Origin: an uncultured Flavobacteriales bacterium
GTDB lineage: Bacteria; Bacteroidota; Bacteroidia; Flavobacteriales_E; Vicingaceae
DNA: 64,000 bases
NCBI GenBank assembly: GCA_913048175.1
Contig: CAJWVX010000002.1
Span: 1-64,000, forward strand
Direction: 5' to 3'
Shown here: positions 1 through 10,021 of the stretch, piece by piece
Position numbering within the stretch: the stretch's first letter is position 1
How the letters are laid out: each line of letters begins with the position of its first letter
Program-made: the position numbers and the translations under genes
The notes under the pieces: model-generated
What the model was told of the DNA's origin: nothing
Databases searched by the model: none
Seen by the model: the letters and a program-made list of their open reading frames with translations, nothing else

Positions 1-1
1 T

Positions 2-1072
2 ATTCCTTTTATAGGTGGTAATCAATCGTATTTAGAATGGTTAAAGTTTCCTTATGCAAAATTGCCTAAAATGGGCGATGTTGAGCGTAATGATTGTGTT
101 GTCTTTAATTTCCCTGCTGGAGATACAGTTGCTGTTGAAGCCTCAGATAGAATATACGAACAGTTGATTATAGATGAAATGAACACATTAAAAATTTCTG
201 CTAAGGAAGCCAGAGTATTATTAGACAATAATTACACAATTAAATCTAGACCAGTAGATAAAAAAGAAAATTATATTAAGCGATGTGTTGGTTTACCTGG
301 TGATAAATTGGAAATAATTGATGGAGTTTTAAATTTAAATAATGAATTAGCCTATGAAGATAAAGGTGTTCAATTTAAATACAATGTTGTAGCCAAAGAT
401 TACCCGCTAACAAAAGTAAACTTATTGAGAAAGGAAGTTAATTTTGAGTATCCAGAACAAGTTATTACTGATGAACAAGGAAATCCGGCAAGAAATGAAA
501 AAGATGAATTAATTACTTATAAGTTTTGGAATATCGGAAATACTAATGATAATACTAATAATACTAAGTATGAGTATGAATTAGTAATGACTGAGTCTGC
601 TAAAAACAGATTGTCAACACAGTTTGCAAATATAGTTTCAATTGAAAGACAAGTAGAGCAAAGACCTGAAAAACCTGATGCAAGCTTAAGGATTTTCCCT
701 AATGATGCTCAATATAATTGGACAGCAGATAACTTCGGCCCAATATTAATTCCTGCTGCAGGTGCAACAGTTCAATTAACAAAAAAGACCTTGCCTTTGT
801 ATCGTAGAATTATTGGTAATTATGAAGGGAATGAGCTTAAAGTTGAAGGAGAAACTATTTATATAAATGGAGAAGTAGCTAAATCTTATACCTTTAAAAT
901 GGATTATTTCTGGATGATGGGTGATAATCGACATTGTTCTCAAGATTCTCGATTTTGGGGTTTTGTACCAGAAGACCATATTGTTGGTAAGGCAGTATTT
1001 ATATGGATGTCTTGGGATACTAAATACGGTACAGGAATAAGATGGGATAGGTTGTTTACTATGGTTCACTAA
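2..1072 (+). CDS. lepB: Signal peptidase I (S26 family), 5'-truncated by window edge
   Basis: Frame stays open upstream of the tracked TTG to base 2 (IPFIGGNQSYLEWLKFPYAKLPKMGDVERND). Contains catalytic-Lys box YIKRCVGLPGD and C-terminal box MMGDNRHCSQDSRFWGFVPEDHIVGKA. Confidence 0.93.
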   Translation: MPFIGGNQSYLEWLKFPYAKLPKMGDVERNDCVVFNFPAGDTVAVEASDRIYEQLIIDEMNTLKISAKEARVLLDNNYTIKSRPVDKKENYIKRCVGLPGDKLEIIDGVLNLNNELAYEDKGVQFKYNVVAKDYPLTKVNLLRKEVNFEYPEQVITDEQGNPARNEKDELITYKFWNIGNTNDNTNNTKYEYELVMTESAKNRLSTQFANIVSIERQVEQRPEKPDASLRIFPNDAQYNWTADNFGPILIPAAGATVQLTKKTLPLYRRIIGNYEGNELKVEGETIYINGEVAKSYTFKMDYFWMMGDNRHCSQDSRFWGFVPEDHIVGKAVFIWMSWDTKYGTGIRWDRLFTMVH

Positions 1073-1136
1073 TCTAAGGTTCTTGTGAGTCGCAATATGT
1101 AGTTTGTTGAAAATTTTAATAATAAGATCTTAATAA

Positions 1137-1895
1137 TTGTCAATACGGACACGATATAACATAAAGTCAATCGCGATTATGATAATTGTGGTTGGCTTTT
1201 TTTATGCGGTAAAATCACAGTTTCCTCATTATAGTGTTTCTTCTCAAAATATGTTTCCAGCTTTTTCTGAAGGAGATATCATATTAACGAATAGTCTTAT
1301 TGATAAAGAAACTATTAAACGCAATGATGTCTGTATTGTTAACTATAAAGGCGATGCCTATATTAATAGAATAGTTGGATTACCAGGAGATGAAATAGAG
1401 ATTAAAGACGGAACCTTATTTGTAAATAAGATTGAGCAGGTAGGAATAAATATTTGTTATAAATACAAAGTTAAATTTGGTGATCATCCATTAATAGCTA
1501 AAAATGATTTATTAAGCCTTTTAACTCCATTAAACCAGTTTGAAGAATATGAAGCAATTTTAACGCAAGAACAGTTTCTAGAAATTTCTAAATTGAATTT
1601 TGTTAAATCGATTCAAAGGATAATTCATCCTAAAGGTTATGAATATGCTTTTAGTGATAAACCAATTTTCCCAAATCACTCATCATTTAATTGGAGTAGA
1701 GATAATTGGGGGCCAATTATAATTCATGAAAGTGGAGATGAAGTTGGAACAGATAAAATTATATTAAAAAACAAATCCTATTTTGTTTTGGGAGACAATA
1801 GACATCAATCATTGGATTCTCGTTATTGGGGATTAGTTTCTGAAATTAATATCGAAGGAATTTTAATTTCTAAAATTTATTCGGCTAAAGAATAA
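1137..1895 (+). CDS. Signal peptidase I-like protein, predicted catalytically inactive paralogue
   Basis: S26 architecture (GLPGDEIEI, LGDNRHQSLDSRYWGLV) but SSQNMFP replaces the SxSM box and YINRIVGLPGD replaces YIKR. Start is TTG 1137 or ATG 1179. Confidence 0.85.
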   Translation: MSIRTRYNIKSIAIMIIVVGFFYAVKSQFPHYSVSSQNMFPAFSEGDIILTNSLIDKETIKRNDVCIVNYKGDAYINRIVGLPGDEIEIKDGTLFVNKIEQVGINICYKYKVKFGDHPLIAKNDLLSLLTPLNQFEEYEAILTQEQFLEISKLNFVKSIQRIIHPKGYEYAFSDKPIFPNHSSFNWSRDNWGPIIIHESGDEVGTDKIILKNKSYFVLGDNRHQSLDSRYWGLVSEINIEGILISKIYSAKE

Positions 1896-2012
1896 TTTCT
1901 CAACCAGAATAATTGTTACAGAATAAAAGGAATTTTCATATTCTCTTTTAAAAGTAAAAGATACCCCAATAGAGTTCTGTATGATATTGTTTAGTTATTA
2001 CCTTTGTTATTT

Positions 2013-3071
2013 ATGAAAAAGATTAAAGCATATATTTTGCAATGGTTTAAAGCAATGCTTTATGCTGTGATAACTGTTGTAGTTGTTAAAGCTTTTTTCT
2101 TTTGGGTGTATGTTGTTCCAAGTACCTCTATGGAGAAAACGCTGTTGCCTGGTGATTTAATTTTTGTAAACAAAATGGCTTATGGAATTCGGCTGCCAAT
2201 CACTCCACTAACTTTTCCACTTAGTCATAACAAAATGCCTTTTAATAATCAGATAAAATCATTTTCTGATATTATTCAATTTCCTTATTTAAGATTATTT
2301 AAGTCTGAAGTACAAAGGAATGACGTTGTTGTTTTTAATTACCCAAGAGAATATGACGTGCCTATAGATCATAGAGATTTTTATATTAAGCGTTGTATAG
2401 GTTTACCTGGGGATACTTTGAAAATAAAAAATAAGAAGGTGTTTATTGATAATGAGTTATTACCCTTTCCTAAAAATGTAGCGTTTAACTATAAGGTTCA
2501 ATCAAATACAAAGTTAACTAATGATACGTTACTAAAATATGATATAACTGAAGGTGGAAGAGTAGGAGGAATAGGGTTCTATCAACTAACACTTTCTGAC
2601 TCTGCAAAAAAATGCTTGGAAAAACAAAGCTATATTGGTTTGATTACCCCTTTAAAAGTTGATCCCACTGGATATGCAGATTATATTTTCCCTTTTCATA
2701 AAAGTTATAAATGGAATATCGATTACTTTGGAGAGGTAGTTATTCCAAAAAAAGGAAAAACGGTTGTTTTAGATACGCTCAATATTCATCTGTATCAACG
2801 AATAATAGAACTTTATGAAGGGAATGAGTTGGAAATTAGTGGGACTGATATATTAATTAATAATAAAGTATCAACTTCTTATACCTTTAAAATGAATTAT
2901 TACTTTATGATGGGTGATAACAGACATAATAGCTCAGATTCTCGTTTTTGGGGGTTCTTACCAGAAGATCATATTGTTGGAAAGGCAACCTCAATTGTAC
3001 TTTCAGTTAACAAGAATCCAACTACAAAAAATAAATATCGGTGGGAAAGGTTTTTTAGTGAAATTGAATAA
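2013..3071 (+). CDS. lepB: Signal peptidase I
   Basis: N-terminal TM, PSTSMEKTLLPGD (catalytic Ser), FYIKRCIGLPGD (catalytic Lys), MMGDNRHNSSDSRFWGFLPEDHIVGKA. ATG at 2013 preferred over TTG 2004. Confidence 0.95.
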   Translation: MKKIKAYILQWFKAMLYAVITVVVVKAFFFWVYVVPSTSMEKTLLPGDLIFVNKMAYGIRLPITPLTFPLSHNKMPFNNQIKSFSDIIQFPYLRLFKSEVQRNDVVVFNYPREYDVPIDHRDFYIKRCIGLPGDTLKIKNKKVFIDNELLPFPKNVAFNYKVQSNTKLTNDTLLKYDITEGGRVGGIGFYQLTLSDSAKKCLEKQSYIGLITPLKVDPTGYADYIFPFHKSYKWNIDYFGEVVIPKKGKTVVLDTLNIHLYQRIIELYEGNELEISGTDILINNKVSTSYTFKMNYYFMMGDNRHNSSDSRFWGFLPEDHIVGKATSIVLSVNKNPTTKNKYRWERFFSEIE

Positions 3072-3075
3072 GGCT

Positions 3076-3912
3076 TTAAGCCAATAAATGGTAAAGTTCC
3101 TCTAACTCTTCCTTCTTCTCAATATACCCTAAATTATCATAAGTATAAATCAAATGTTGAATAAGCCTTTTTATTACAGCAAGATCAGAGCAAGCAATAT
3201 AATGTTTGTCTTCAGGTTCAACTTTAAGCTGTTCTAAGAATTTGTCAATATCTGGAGTCCCGAAAACAGTTCCTTTGTTAAACACATTTAAGTAAAACTC
3301 TGGAATTTCACCATCCTCTGCGTAAGCTAAAATAAAATGAGCTGGAACATCAACTCCATACATAGGGATGTTAAGTTTTTTACAAATAGCTAAATATAAA
3401 ATTCCTAAGGTAATTGGATTGCCTTTTTTCCGTTCAATTACATTATTGATATAAGAATTTTTAGGAGAGTTTATATTTTTTGTATTTCCATAAAAGCCAT
3501 GAATATCAAAAATAATTCTGTTCAATACTCTGATTTTTTCAAGGGCAGTAAGGTTGTCATTTAGCTCTAACCAAACATCTTGAATTATCTGTTTTATTTC
3601 ATAGTGAATCTTCTCTTCTTCCAAATCAGGATATTGGTATTTTGCAATTATAATTGCTCCATCTATAAGGTCTTTTTCAGAGCTGTTTTTCCAATGAACA
3701 AGTTCTAACTTGATATTCTCAAATTGAAGATGATGAATTATATCTTCAATTCTGTTTTGTAATAAATGATCAAACGAATTTTCCCAAGCAAATTCTAATT
3801 GAGGGATAACATTTCCTCCGTAGGAAATTATTTTTCGACTTACATCATCAAAAATAGATGTATCAGGATCGTCCAATAAACTAATTAGGGCTTCAATTTC
3901 TTTGTTTGACAT
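3076..3912 (-). CDS. SirB1-family / transglutaminase-like domain protein
   Basis: IERKKGNPITLGILYLAICKKLNIPMYGVDVPAHFILAY is typical of SirB1-type transglutaminase-like proteins. Confidence 0.8.
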   Translation of the reverse strand: MSNKEIEALISLLDDPDTSIFDDVSRKIISYGGNVIPQLEFAWENSFDHLLQNRIEDIIHHLQFENIKLELVHWKNSSEKDLIDGAIIIAKYQYPDLEEEKIHYEIKQIIQDVWLELNDNLTALEKIRVLNRIIFDIHGFYGNTKNINSPKNSYINNVIERKKGNPITLGILYLAICKKLNIPMYGVDVPAHFILAYAEDGEIPEFYLNVFNKGTVFGTPDIDKFLEQLKVEPEDKHYIACSDLAVIKRLIQHLIYTYDNLGYIEKKEELEELYHLLA

Positions 3913-3971
3913 ACTCCAAATATACGTCAGAAATAGAATTAGGTTTCCAGTTTAGATTCCAGTTATTAACT

Positions 3972-4844
3972 CTATTGTGTTAATTTATCTAAAGTTTTTT
4001 CTATTAAGTTTATAATAGGTTTTTTATGATCTTTACTGAATTCCCCTGAAAAGCGATTCGCAATAATTGCACAAACAGTACATGCATTATGTCCTAAAGC
4101 TCTTGATAAGCCATAAAGTGCTGAGGTTTCCATTTCAAAATTTGTGATGATTTTCCCATTGAGGTTAAAATCTCTTAATTTTTCGTTTAATTGAGTCTCT
4201 TTTAATGGAATTCTTAAAGTTCTACCTTGAGGGCCGTAAAAACCACCAGCAGTAGCAGTTATACCTGGTATACATCCATCTTTTAATTTTTCAAATAATT
4301 TAGAAGAACTTTTTATAAAATAAGGTTGAGCAAACGTTTTGTTGTAATCTGTTTGAATGTAGAATTGTTCTAAAAGTTCAGTTTCGATAGAGGTTTGTTT
4401 GTAGTTATAAAAATTCATTAAGCCATCAAGACCTACTGCGTATTCAGAAATTACAAATGAGTCAACTGGAATTGCTTCTTGTAATGAACCAGATGTTCCT
4501 AGTCTAATAATGTTTAAGGCTGTATGTTCCTTTTTTATAGTTCTATTTTCTAAATCAATATTAACTAAAGCATCCAGTTCGTTTAGAACGATATCAATAT
4601 TGTCTGGTCCCATTCCCGAAGACATAACAGTTAAAGCCATTCCTTTTAAGGTTCCTGTATGAGTTACTATTTCTCTATTAGATACTTTATGTTCAATAGA
4701 ATCGAAATAACTCGAAATGATACTAACTCTTCCTGGGTCTCCAACAATAATTATATCTTTTGCAATTTGATGAGGATGAAGATTAAGATGATAAACACTA
4801 TTGTTGTTATTAAGGATTAATTCGGAAGAAGCTAATTTGCTCAT
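3972..4844 (-). CDS. Nucleoside phosphorylase (uridine phosphorylase-like, PNP/UDP family)
   Basis: VGDPGRVSIIS, GTLKGMALTVMSSGMGPDNIDIVLNEL, IRLGTSGSLQ, NFEMETSALYGLSRALGH. Internal ATG at 4844 preferred. Confidence 0.88.
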   Translation of the reverse strand: MSKLASSELILNNNNSVYHLNLHPHQIAKDIIIVGDPGRVSIISSYFDSIEHKVSNREIVTHTGTLKGMALTVMSSGMGPDNIDIVLNELDALVNIDLENRTIKKEHTALNIIRLGTSGSLQEAIPVDSFVISEYAVGLDGLMNFYNYKQTSIETELLEQFYIQTDYNKTFAQPYFIKSSSKLFEKLKDGCIPGITATAGGFYGPQGRTLRIPLKETQLNEKLRDFNLNGKIITNFEMETSALYGLSRALGHNACTVCAIIANRFSGEFSKDHKKPIINLIEKTLDKLTQ

Positions 4845-4966
4845 AAAAATGATTTTATGTTTCAAAGATATATGAAAATTGAGATTTTCTAGATTTTATT
4901 TAGTGTTTTGACGTCTAAATCTAAGTTTTAAAAAAAAGTGTATTTTCACAACTATAATTTATATGC

Positions 4967-6283
4967 ATGAATAAGATTTTATTAGGAATATTAGGTGGAA
5001 TTTTTCTCTTTTCGTGTACTAAAACACAGTTTGATGAATATGAAGCCTTTGGGGGTGAAGCAGATTTTTCGAATTATATTGCGCTAGGTAACTCGTTAAC
5101 TCAAGGGTATCAAGATGGAGGTATGCATAATGAATATGGGCAGCAGGATAATTCTTACCCGGCAATAATTGCAGGTCAAATGACATTGGTAGAACCTAGC
5201 TTAAATTTTGTTCAACCTACTGTTCCTATTAATGGTGGCGGATATATGCATCTAGAATACATAAATGGAGAAATTGAGGTTATTAAAGCGTATGACGAAA
5301 ATGTAATTAATCATCCTACGGCTATTGATGATGATCCAGCTTGGGCAAGTTGGGGTGATAATACTAAAAAGTATAACAACTTAGGTGTTTCGGGAATTAA
5401 GTTGGTAAATTGTCTTTCTGGTGGTAATAATACCTTAATTAACTTTAACCTATTAGTAAATTCATTCAATGAAAATGGACGATTTCTTAATTTTGGAGAC
5501 GCTGCGGCACCAATTACATATTTAGATCATGTAAAGAATAGTAACGCTAGCTTTTTTACATGTTGGTTAGGGAATAATGATGTTTTAGCTTGGTCAACCG
5601 CAGGAGGTGATGATGAACCTGTTCTAGACCCTAATGGCTTAAGTGTTCCTGGTCTATTCTTATCTCAACTATCAGATTTAGATGAATTTAGAAATAAATA
5701 TGATTCTATTTTAACTGCGTTTAAAAACATGGGAGCTGAAGGGGTTTGCGCAACTCTTCCAGATGTAACTTCTATCCCTTATTTTAATACAGTTACCCTT
5801 GAAGCAGTAGGTGAAAATCTTTGGATAAAAGAAGGTGCTGATACAAACGTGATTAGATTAGCAACAGATGATGATTTGTTGCTTCTTACAGCTTCGGATC
5901 AGCTTGCATTAGGTTTAGGATTTACTCAAGAGAGACCATTACCTCATACTGTAGTTTTAGATAAGGATGAGATTTTTATTGTTCAAACACGTACTAATGA
6001 GATTAATAATGCAATCAAATATTTAACTAATAAATATGGTTTTGCCTTAGCTGATATGAATCAGTTTATGAAAAAATTAACAAATACAGGGTTAAGTTAT
6101 GATGGAGTTGATTATTCTCCTAAATATATAGAAGGTGGAGTATTCTCATTAGATGGTGTCCATCCTAATGGATTAGGATACGCTATTATTGCAAATCATT
6201 TTATGGAAACAATTAATGAGCATTATGGGTCTAAACTTCAGGGTGTTGCGGTTGGTAACTATAGAGGCATAACATTTCCTTGA
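4967..6283 (+). CDS. SGNH/GDSL-family hydrolase lipoprotein
   Basis: Lipobox LFSCTK; block I ALGNSLTQGYQDGG; block V SLDGVHPNGLGYAIIAN. Confidence 0.85.
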   Translation: MNKILLGILGGIFLFSCTKTQFDEYEAFGGEADFSNYIALGNSLTQGYQDGGMHNEYGQQDNSYPAIIAGQMTLVEPSLNFVQPTVPINGGGYMHLEYINGEIEVIKAYDENVINHPTAIDDDPAWASWGDNTKKYNNLGVSGIKLVNCLSGGNNTLINFNLLVNSFNENGRFLNFGDAAAPITYLDHVKNSNASFFTCWLGNNDVLAWSTAGGDDEPVLDPNGLSVPGLFLSQLSDLDEFRNKYDSILTAFKNMGAEGVCATLPDVTSIPYFNTVTLEAVGENLWIKEGADTNVIRLATDDDLLLLTASDQLALGLGFTQERPLPHTVVLDKDEIFIVQTRTNEINNAIKYLTNKYGFALADMNQFMKKLTNTGLSYDGVDYSPKYIEGGVFSLDGVHPNGLGYAIIANHFMETINEHYGSKLQGVAVGNYRGITFP

Positions 6284-6377
6284 AAAAAGAAGCTTATCAG
6301 TTTAATCTTTGTATTTTTAACAAAAAAACATATTATGCGTGCATAATTGAGTAAAAAAACACTAAAATTTAACTATT

Positions 6378-7145
6378 ATGAAAAAACTTTTACTTTCTTT
6401 AATTACAATAGTCTCAATGAGTGTAGCAATAGCTCAAAATTGCACTGCTGACCCTCAGTACACAGCTCCTGGTGTTTATCCAGATAGCACTACTGGTTTG
6501 GCCATAGCTACTATCGGTATTCCTTATGCGGAAACACTCACAACTATTACTCCTATAGATACGTGTATGGTAATATTATTTCCTCCTTGTACTGTTATTC
6601 CAATTGATAGTGTTGTTATAGATAATTATTCAGGAATGCCACCTGGATTTACGGTAGTTTCTGAAAACGAAACAAGTTTACCTTTTAAATTTTTGGGAGG
6701 AAGTACCAGTTGCATGCTTATTACAGGAACTTCGGCCCCAGGAGATGAAGGTGTTTATCCAATTGAGGTTACAGGATTATCTTGGGCAACTGTTTTTGGA
6801 GTAGCAACTTCACAGCCTTTTATTGTAGATTGGTATCAAATAGAAGTAGTAACAGGTACAGTAGGTGTAAACGAGTTTGGTAGTAATGATTTTGAAGTCA
6901 GACAAAATATTCCAAACCCTTTTAACAATAAATCAACTATTGAATTTTACTTGCCATTAGATAAAACTGTGAATATTAATATATATTCTGTCTTAGGAAA
7001 AGTAGTAAAGTCTGAAGAAATTAAGGGACAAAAAGGAACCAATAAATATATGTTACATGGAAATGATTTTTCTAATGGAATGTATTTTTATAATTTAACC
7101 TGTTCAAATAAAACAATCACAAAACGATTTGTTGTAAATAAATAA
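6378..7145 (+). CDS. T9SS type A sorting domain-containing secreted protein
   Basis: Signal peptide; C-terminal QNIPNPFNNKSTIEFYLPLDKTVNINIYSVLGKVV...GMYFYNLTCSNKTITKRFVVNK. Confidence 0.88.
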   Translation: MKKLLLSLITIVSMSVAIAQNCTADPQYTAPGVYPDSTTGLAIATIGIPYAETLTTITPIDTCMVILFPPCTVIPIDSVVIDNYSGMPPGFTVVSENETSLPFKFLGGSTSCMLITGTSAPGDEGVYPIEVTGLSWATVFGVATSQPFIVDWYQIEVVTGTVGVNEFGSNDFEVRQNIPNPFNNKSTIEFYLPLDKTVNINIYSVLGKVVKSEEIKGQKGTNKYMLHGNDFSNGMYFYNLTCSNKTITKRFVVNK

Positions 7146-7166
7146 AATATTATTCAAATAATACGA

Positions 7167-8513
7167 ATGAGAAAAATAATAATACTATTATTATTGGGAG
7201 CACCTGCAATATCTATTGCGGGTGGCTTTCAATTAAACCTTCAAGGATTAAAGGCTGTTGCAATGGGTGGGGCTTTTTCTGGGGTAGCTTCAGATGCAAC
7301 TACAGTGTTTTTTAACCCTGCAGGGATGGCTAACTTAAAAGGGCATCAATTTACACTAGGAATTAATATTGTAGATGCTCATGTCTCACTGCAAACACCA
7401 GAGGTTGCAAATACAGATCAGACATCCGGAAAAGGAACTCCATTTCATTTTTATTATTCTGGAGAAATAACGGATAAGTTGAATTTTGGATTTTTAGTTA
7501 ATAATCAATTTGGATCAGCTGCATCTTTTTCTGATGATTGGCAAGGAAGAAACATTATTCAAAACATTTCTTTAAAAACATTTATGTTTCAACCTTCGAT
7601 GTCCTACAAGTTGCATGAAAAAATAAGTTTGGGTGCCGGGTTTGTTTATGCCAAAGGATCTTTCTCTACTGAAAAGGCAGTTCCTTTAGCTTCTGCTACA
7701 ACAACTGAAGGTAAGGCTCATCTAAAAGGCAGTGGAGATGGAGTAGGTTTTAATATTGGAGTTTATTCTCAATTTTTAACATTAGGAGACGATAAAAAAA
7801 ACACAAAATTTGCAATTGGATTAGATTATCGTTCTAACATTGCGGTAGATTTAAGTAATGGACAAGCTCAATTTACTAATATACCAACCTCACTAAGAGG
7901 TAAGTTTCCGGAAAGTACTGGATTTACTTCTAAAATTACATTGCCTTCTGTATTTACTGCTGGCTTAAGTATAAAGCACACAATAGCTGAGAAATGGTCT
8001 TTGGAGTTTGCTTACGATATGAATCTTACAGGTTGGTCATCTTATGATACATTAGCTTTTGATTTTGAGAATAACGATACGCCTGATTCAAAACAAATTC
8101 AAGATTGGGATAATGTAATAACACATCGTATAGGTTTTGATTTTACATATAAAAATCAATATAGTATGCGTGTTGGATTGTATCAAGATAACACACCAAT
8201 GAAGGACAATCTAATTAGCCCTCATTTACCTGGTGTTACTCAGGTAGCATATACTGTAGGATTAGGGTATAAAATTAATGAAATGATATCAATTGATTTT
8301 GCTTATATCAGGCAAAGTGCTAGTAGAGATGATGCTAGTATTGCTCAATACAAAGTTGAAGATGGTAATTTTGTTCAAGAAAATGGAGCGAAAATACAAA
8401 CTGGAGAATTTGCTTATAAGTTTAATCGTAAAGTAAACGTTTATGGTTTAGCTGTAAATATTAAGTTTGGAGATAAGAAAAAAGAAGAATCTTCAGTATT
8501 ATCAATAGATTAG
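7167..8513 (+). CDS. OmpP1/FadL/TodX-family outer membrane transporter
   Basis: GGFQLNLQGLKAVAMGGAFSGVASDATTVFFNPAGMANLKG is the classical FadL N-terminal signature. Confidence 0.92.
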   Translation: MRKIIILLLLGAPAISIAGGFQLNLQGLKAVAMGGAFSGVASDATTVFFNPAGMANLKGHQFTLGINIVDAHVSLQTPEVANTDQTSGKGTPFHFYYSGEITDKLNFGFLVNNQFGSAASFSDDWQGRNIIQNISLKTFMFQPSMSYKLHEKISLGAGFVYAKGSFSTEKAVPLASATTTEGKAHLKGSGDGVGFNIGVYSQFLTLGDDKKNTKFAIGLDYRSNIAVDLSNGQAQFTNIPTSLRGKFPESTGFTSKITLPSVFTAGLSIKHTIAEKWSLEFAYDMNLTGWSSYDTLAFDFENNDTPDSKQIQDWDNVITHRIGFDFTYKNQYSMRVGLYQDNTPMKDNLISPHLPGVTQVAYTVGLGYKINEMISIDFAYIRQSASRDDASIAQYKVEDGNFVQENGAKIQTGEFAYKFNRKVNVYGLAVNIKFGDKKKEESSVLSID

Positions 8514-8517
8514 TGGT

Positions 8518-9843
8518 ATGAAAAATAGAATTAAGTACTTTTTTATTGGAATCATTTTTCTGTTTTTATCCTGTACTAAAACTCAATTTGAAGATTATGA
8601 AGCGACTAATGGTGCAGTAGATTTTTCAAATTATATTGCCGTAGGAAATTCTTTTACACAAGGATTGCAAGATGGTGGTTTGCATAACGAATTTGGCCAA
8701 CAAGATAATTCTTATCCAGCTATAATAGCAAAACAGATGCAAACCAATTTTCTTCAACCAATAGTTACAGGTACTGGTTCTGGATACATGCATTTAGAAT
8801 ATATTGATGGAGAAATAGAAGTAATTAAAGCATTTGATGCAGATATTACTACAAATCACCCATTAGCAATTAATTATGATCCATCTTTTAATATGTGGGT
8901 TAGTAATACTCTAAAATATAATAATTTAGGAGTTGGTGGGATGAATGTTAGAAATGTATCATCTGTAGGACCAAGTCAAGGATCAGATGGACCTCTTTTT
9001 CATGTATTATTTGGAAGTAGTGCTCCAAGTGCTTTAGCTTGGAATGGAGTTCAAGGTGAGCCAATAAGCTCTTTTGGACGATTTTTAAATTTTGGGACTA
9101 TAAGTAATAGAGTTGAATACATTGATCATATAATTAATAGTAATGCAACATTTTTCACAAATTGGCTAGGAATTAATGATGTCATGGGTTGGACAAAAGA
9201 AGGTGGAGATGATGTTAGCGGTTCAGCTATTTTAACAGATTTAAATGAATTTAGGGTCAAATATGATACTGTGTTAAATGTTTTTCAAGCAATGGGAGCT
9301 CAAGGTGTTTGTGCAACCATTCATGATATAACTGACACCCCTTTTTTTACAACTATTACACTTGATATTTTAGGAAAAGATATCTGGATTAAGGAAGGTT
9401 TCGATACCACAGTAGTTAGGAAGGCTACGAATGCAGATTTAATTTTGTTGACTGCAAAAGATGTGTTAGGAGATGGTCATGGTCTTTTAGCAACAGATCC
9501 ATTGCCTCATACAGTTGTTTTAGATGTTGATGAAGTACTTATTGTAAAAGCATATACAGTAAGTATAAATAATGAGATTAGAAGTTCTGCATTAGCTCAT
9601 GGATATGAAGTTGTTGATATGTTTTCATTTATGAAATCTTTAAATTCAGGTCTAAGTTTCGATGGTATTGAAATGAGTACTAAATATATTGAGGGTGGAG
9701 TATACTCTTTAGATGGTTTACATCCTAATGGAAAAGGTTATGCAATGATTGCTAATGAATTTATTAAAGAAATTAATTTAAGTTTTGAGTCTAATTTACG
9801 AACTGTTAGTGTATCTAATTATAGAGGAATAACATTTCCATAA
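8518..9843 (+). CDS. SGNH/GDSL-family hydrolase lipoprotein, paralogue of 4967..6283
   Basis: Lipobox FLSCTK; AVGNSFTQGLQDGGLHNEFGQQDNSYPAIIA; SLDGLHPNGKGYAMIANEF; same C-terminus (NYRGITFP) as 4967..6283. Confidence 0.85.
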   Translation: MKNRIKYFFIGIIFLFLSCTKTQFEDYEATNGAVDFSNYIAVGNSFTQGLQDGGLHNEFGQQDNSYPAIIAKQMQTNFLQPIVTGTGSGYMHLEYIDGEIEVIKAFDADITTNHPLAINYDPSFNMWVSNTLKYNNLGVGGMNVRNVSSVGPSQGSDGPLFHVLFGSSAPSALAWNGVQGEPISSFGRFLNFGTISNRVEYIDHIINSNATFFTNWLGINDVMGWTKEGGDDVSGSAILTDLNEFRVKYDTVLNVFQAMGAQGVCATIHDITDTPFFTTITLDILGKDIWIKEGFDTTVVRKATNADLILLTAKDVLGDGHGLLATDPLPHTVVLDVDEVLIVKAYTVSINNEIRSSALAHGYEVVDMFSFMKSLNSGLSFDGIEMSTKYIEGGVYSLDGLHPNGKGYAMIANEFIKEINLSFESNLRTVSVSNYRGITFP

Positions 9844-10021
9844 AAATTTTATAGTAAATAATAAAGCCCTATTTTATCCTGAAAAAAGTTGATTTAACTA
9901 ATAAAAAAATCAATAAATATGAAACTGAAAAAAGAGAGAAGGCTAAAAGATTCTAGACTAAAATCTTTCCAACAATTTATAAAGATAGCTGTATGATAAT
10001 TAGACATCAATAACACATGAA

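Noticed and set aside
776-1069. Antisense ORF, 97 aa, opposite lepB
   Set aside because: Lies entirely within a strongly supported + strand CDS, with no recognisable domain. The same reasoning applies to the other short opposite-strand ORFs at 12958, 16365, 18059, 18898, 27807, 30132, 39654, 40412, 45016, 47794, 49464, 51990, 55664 and 59867.
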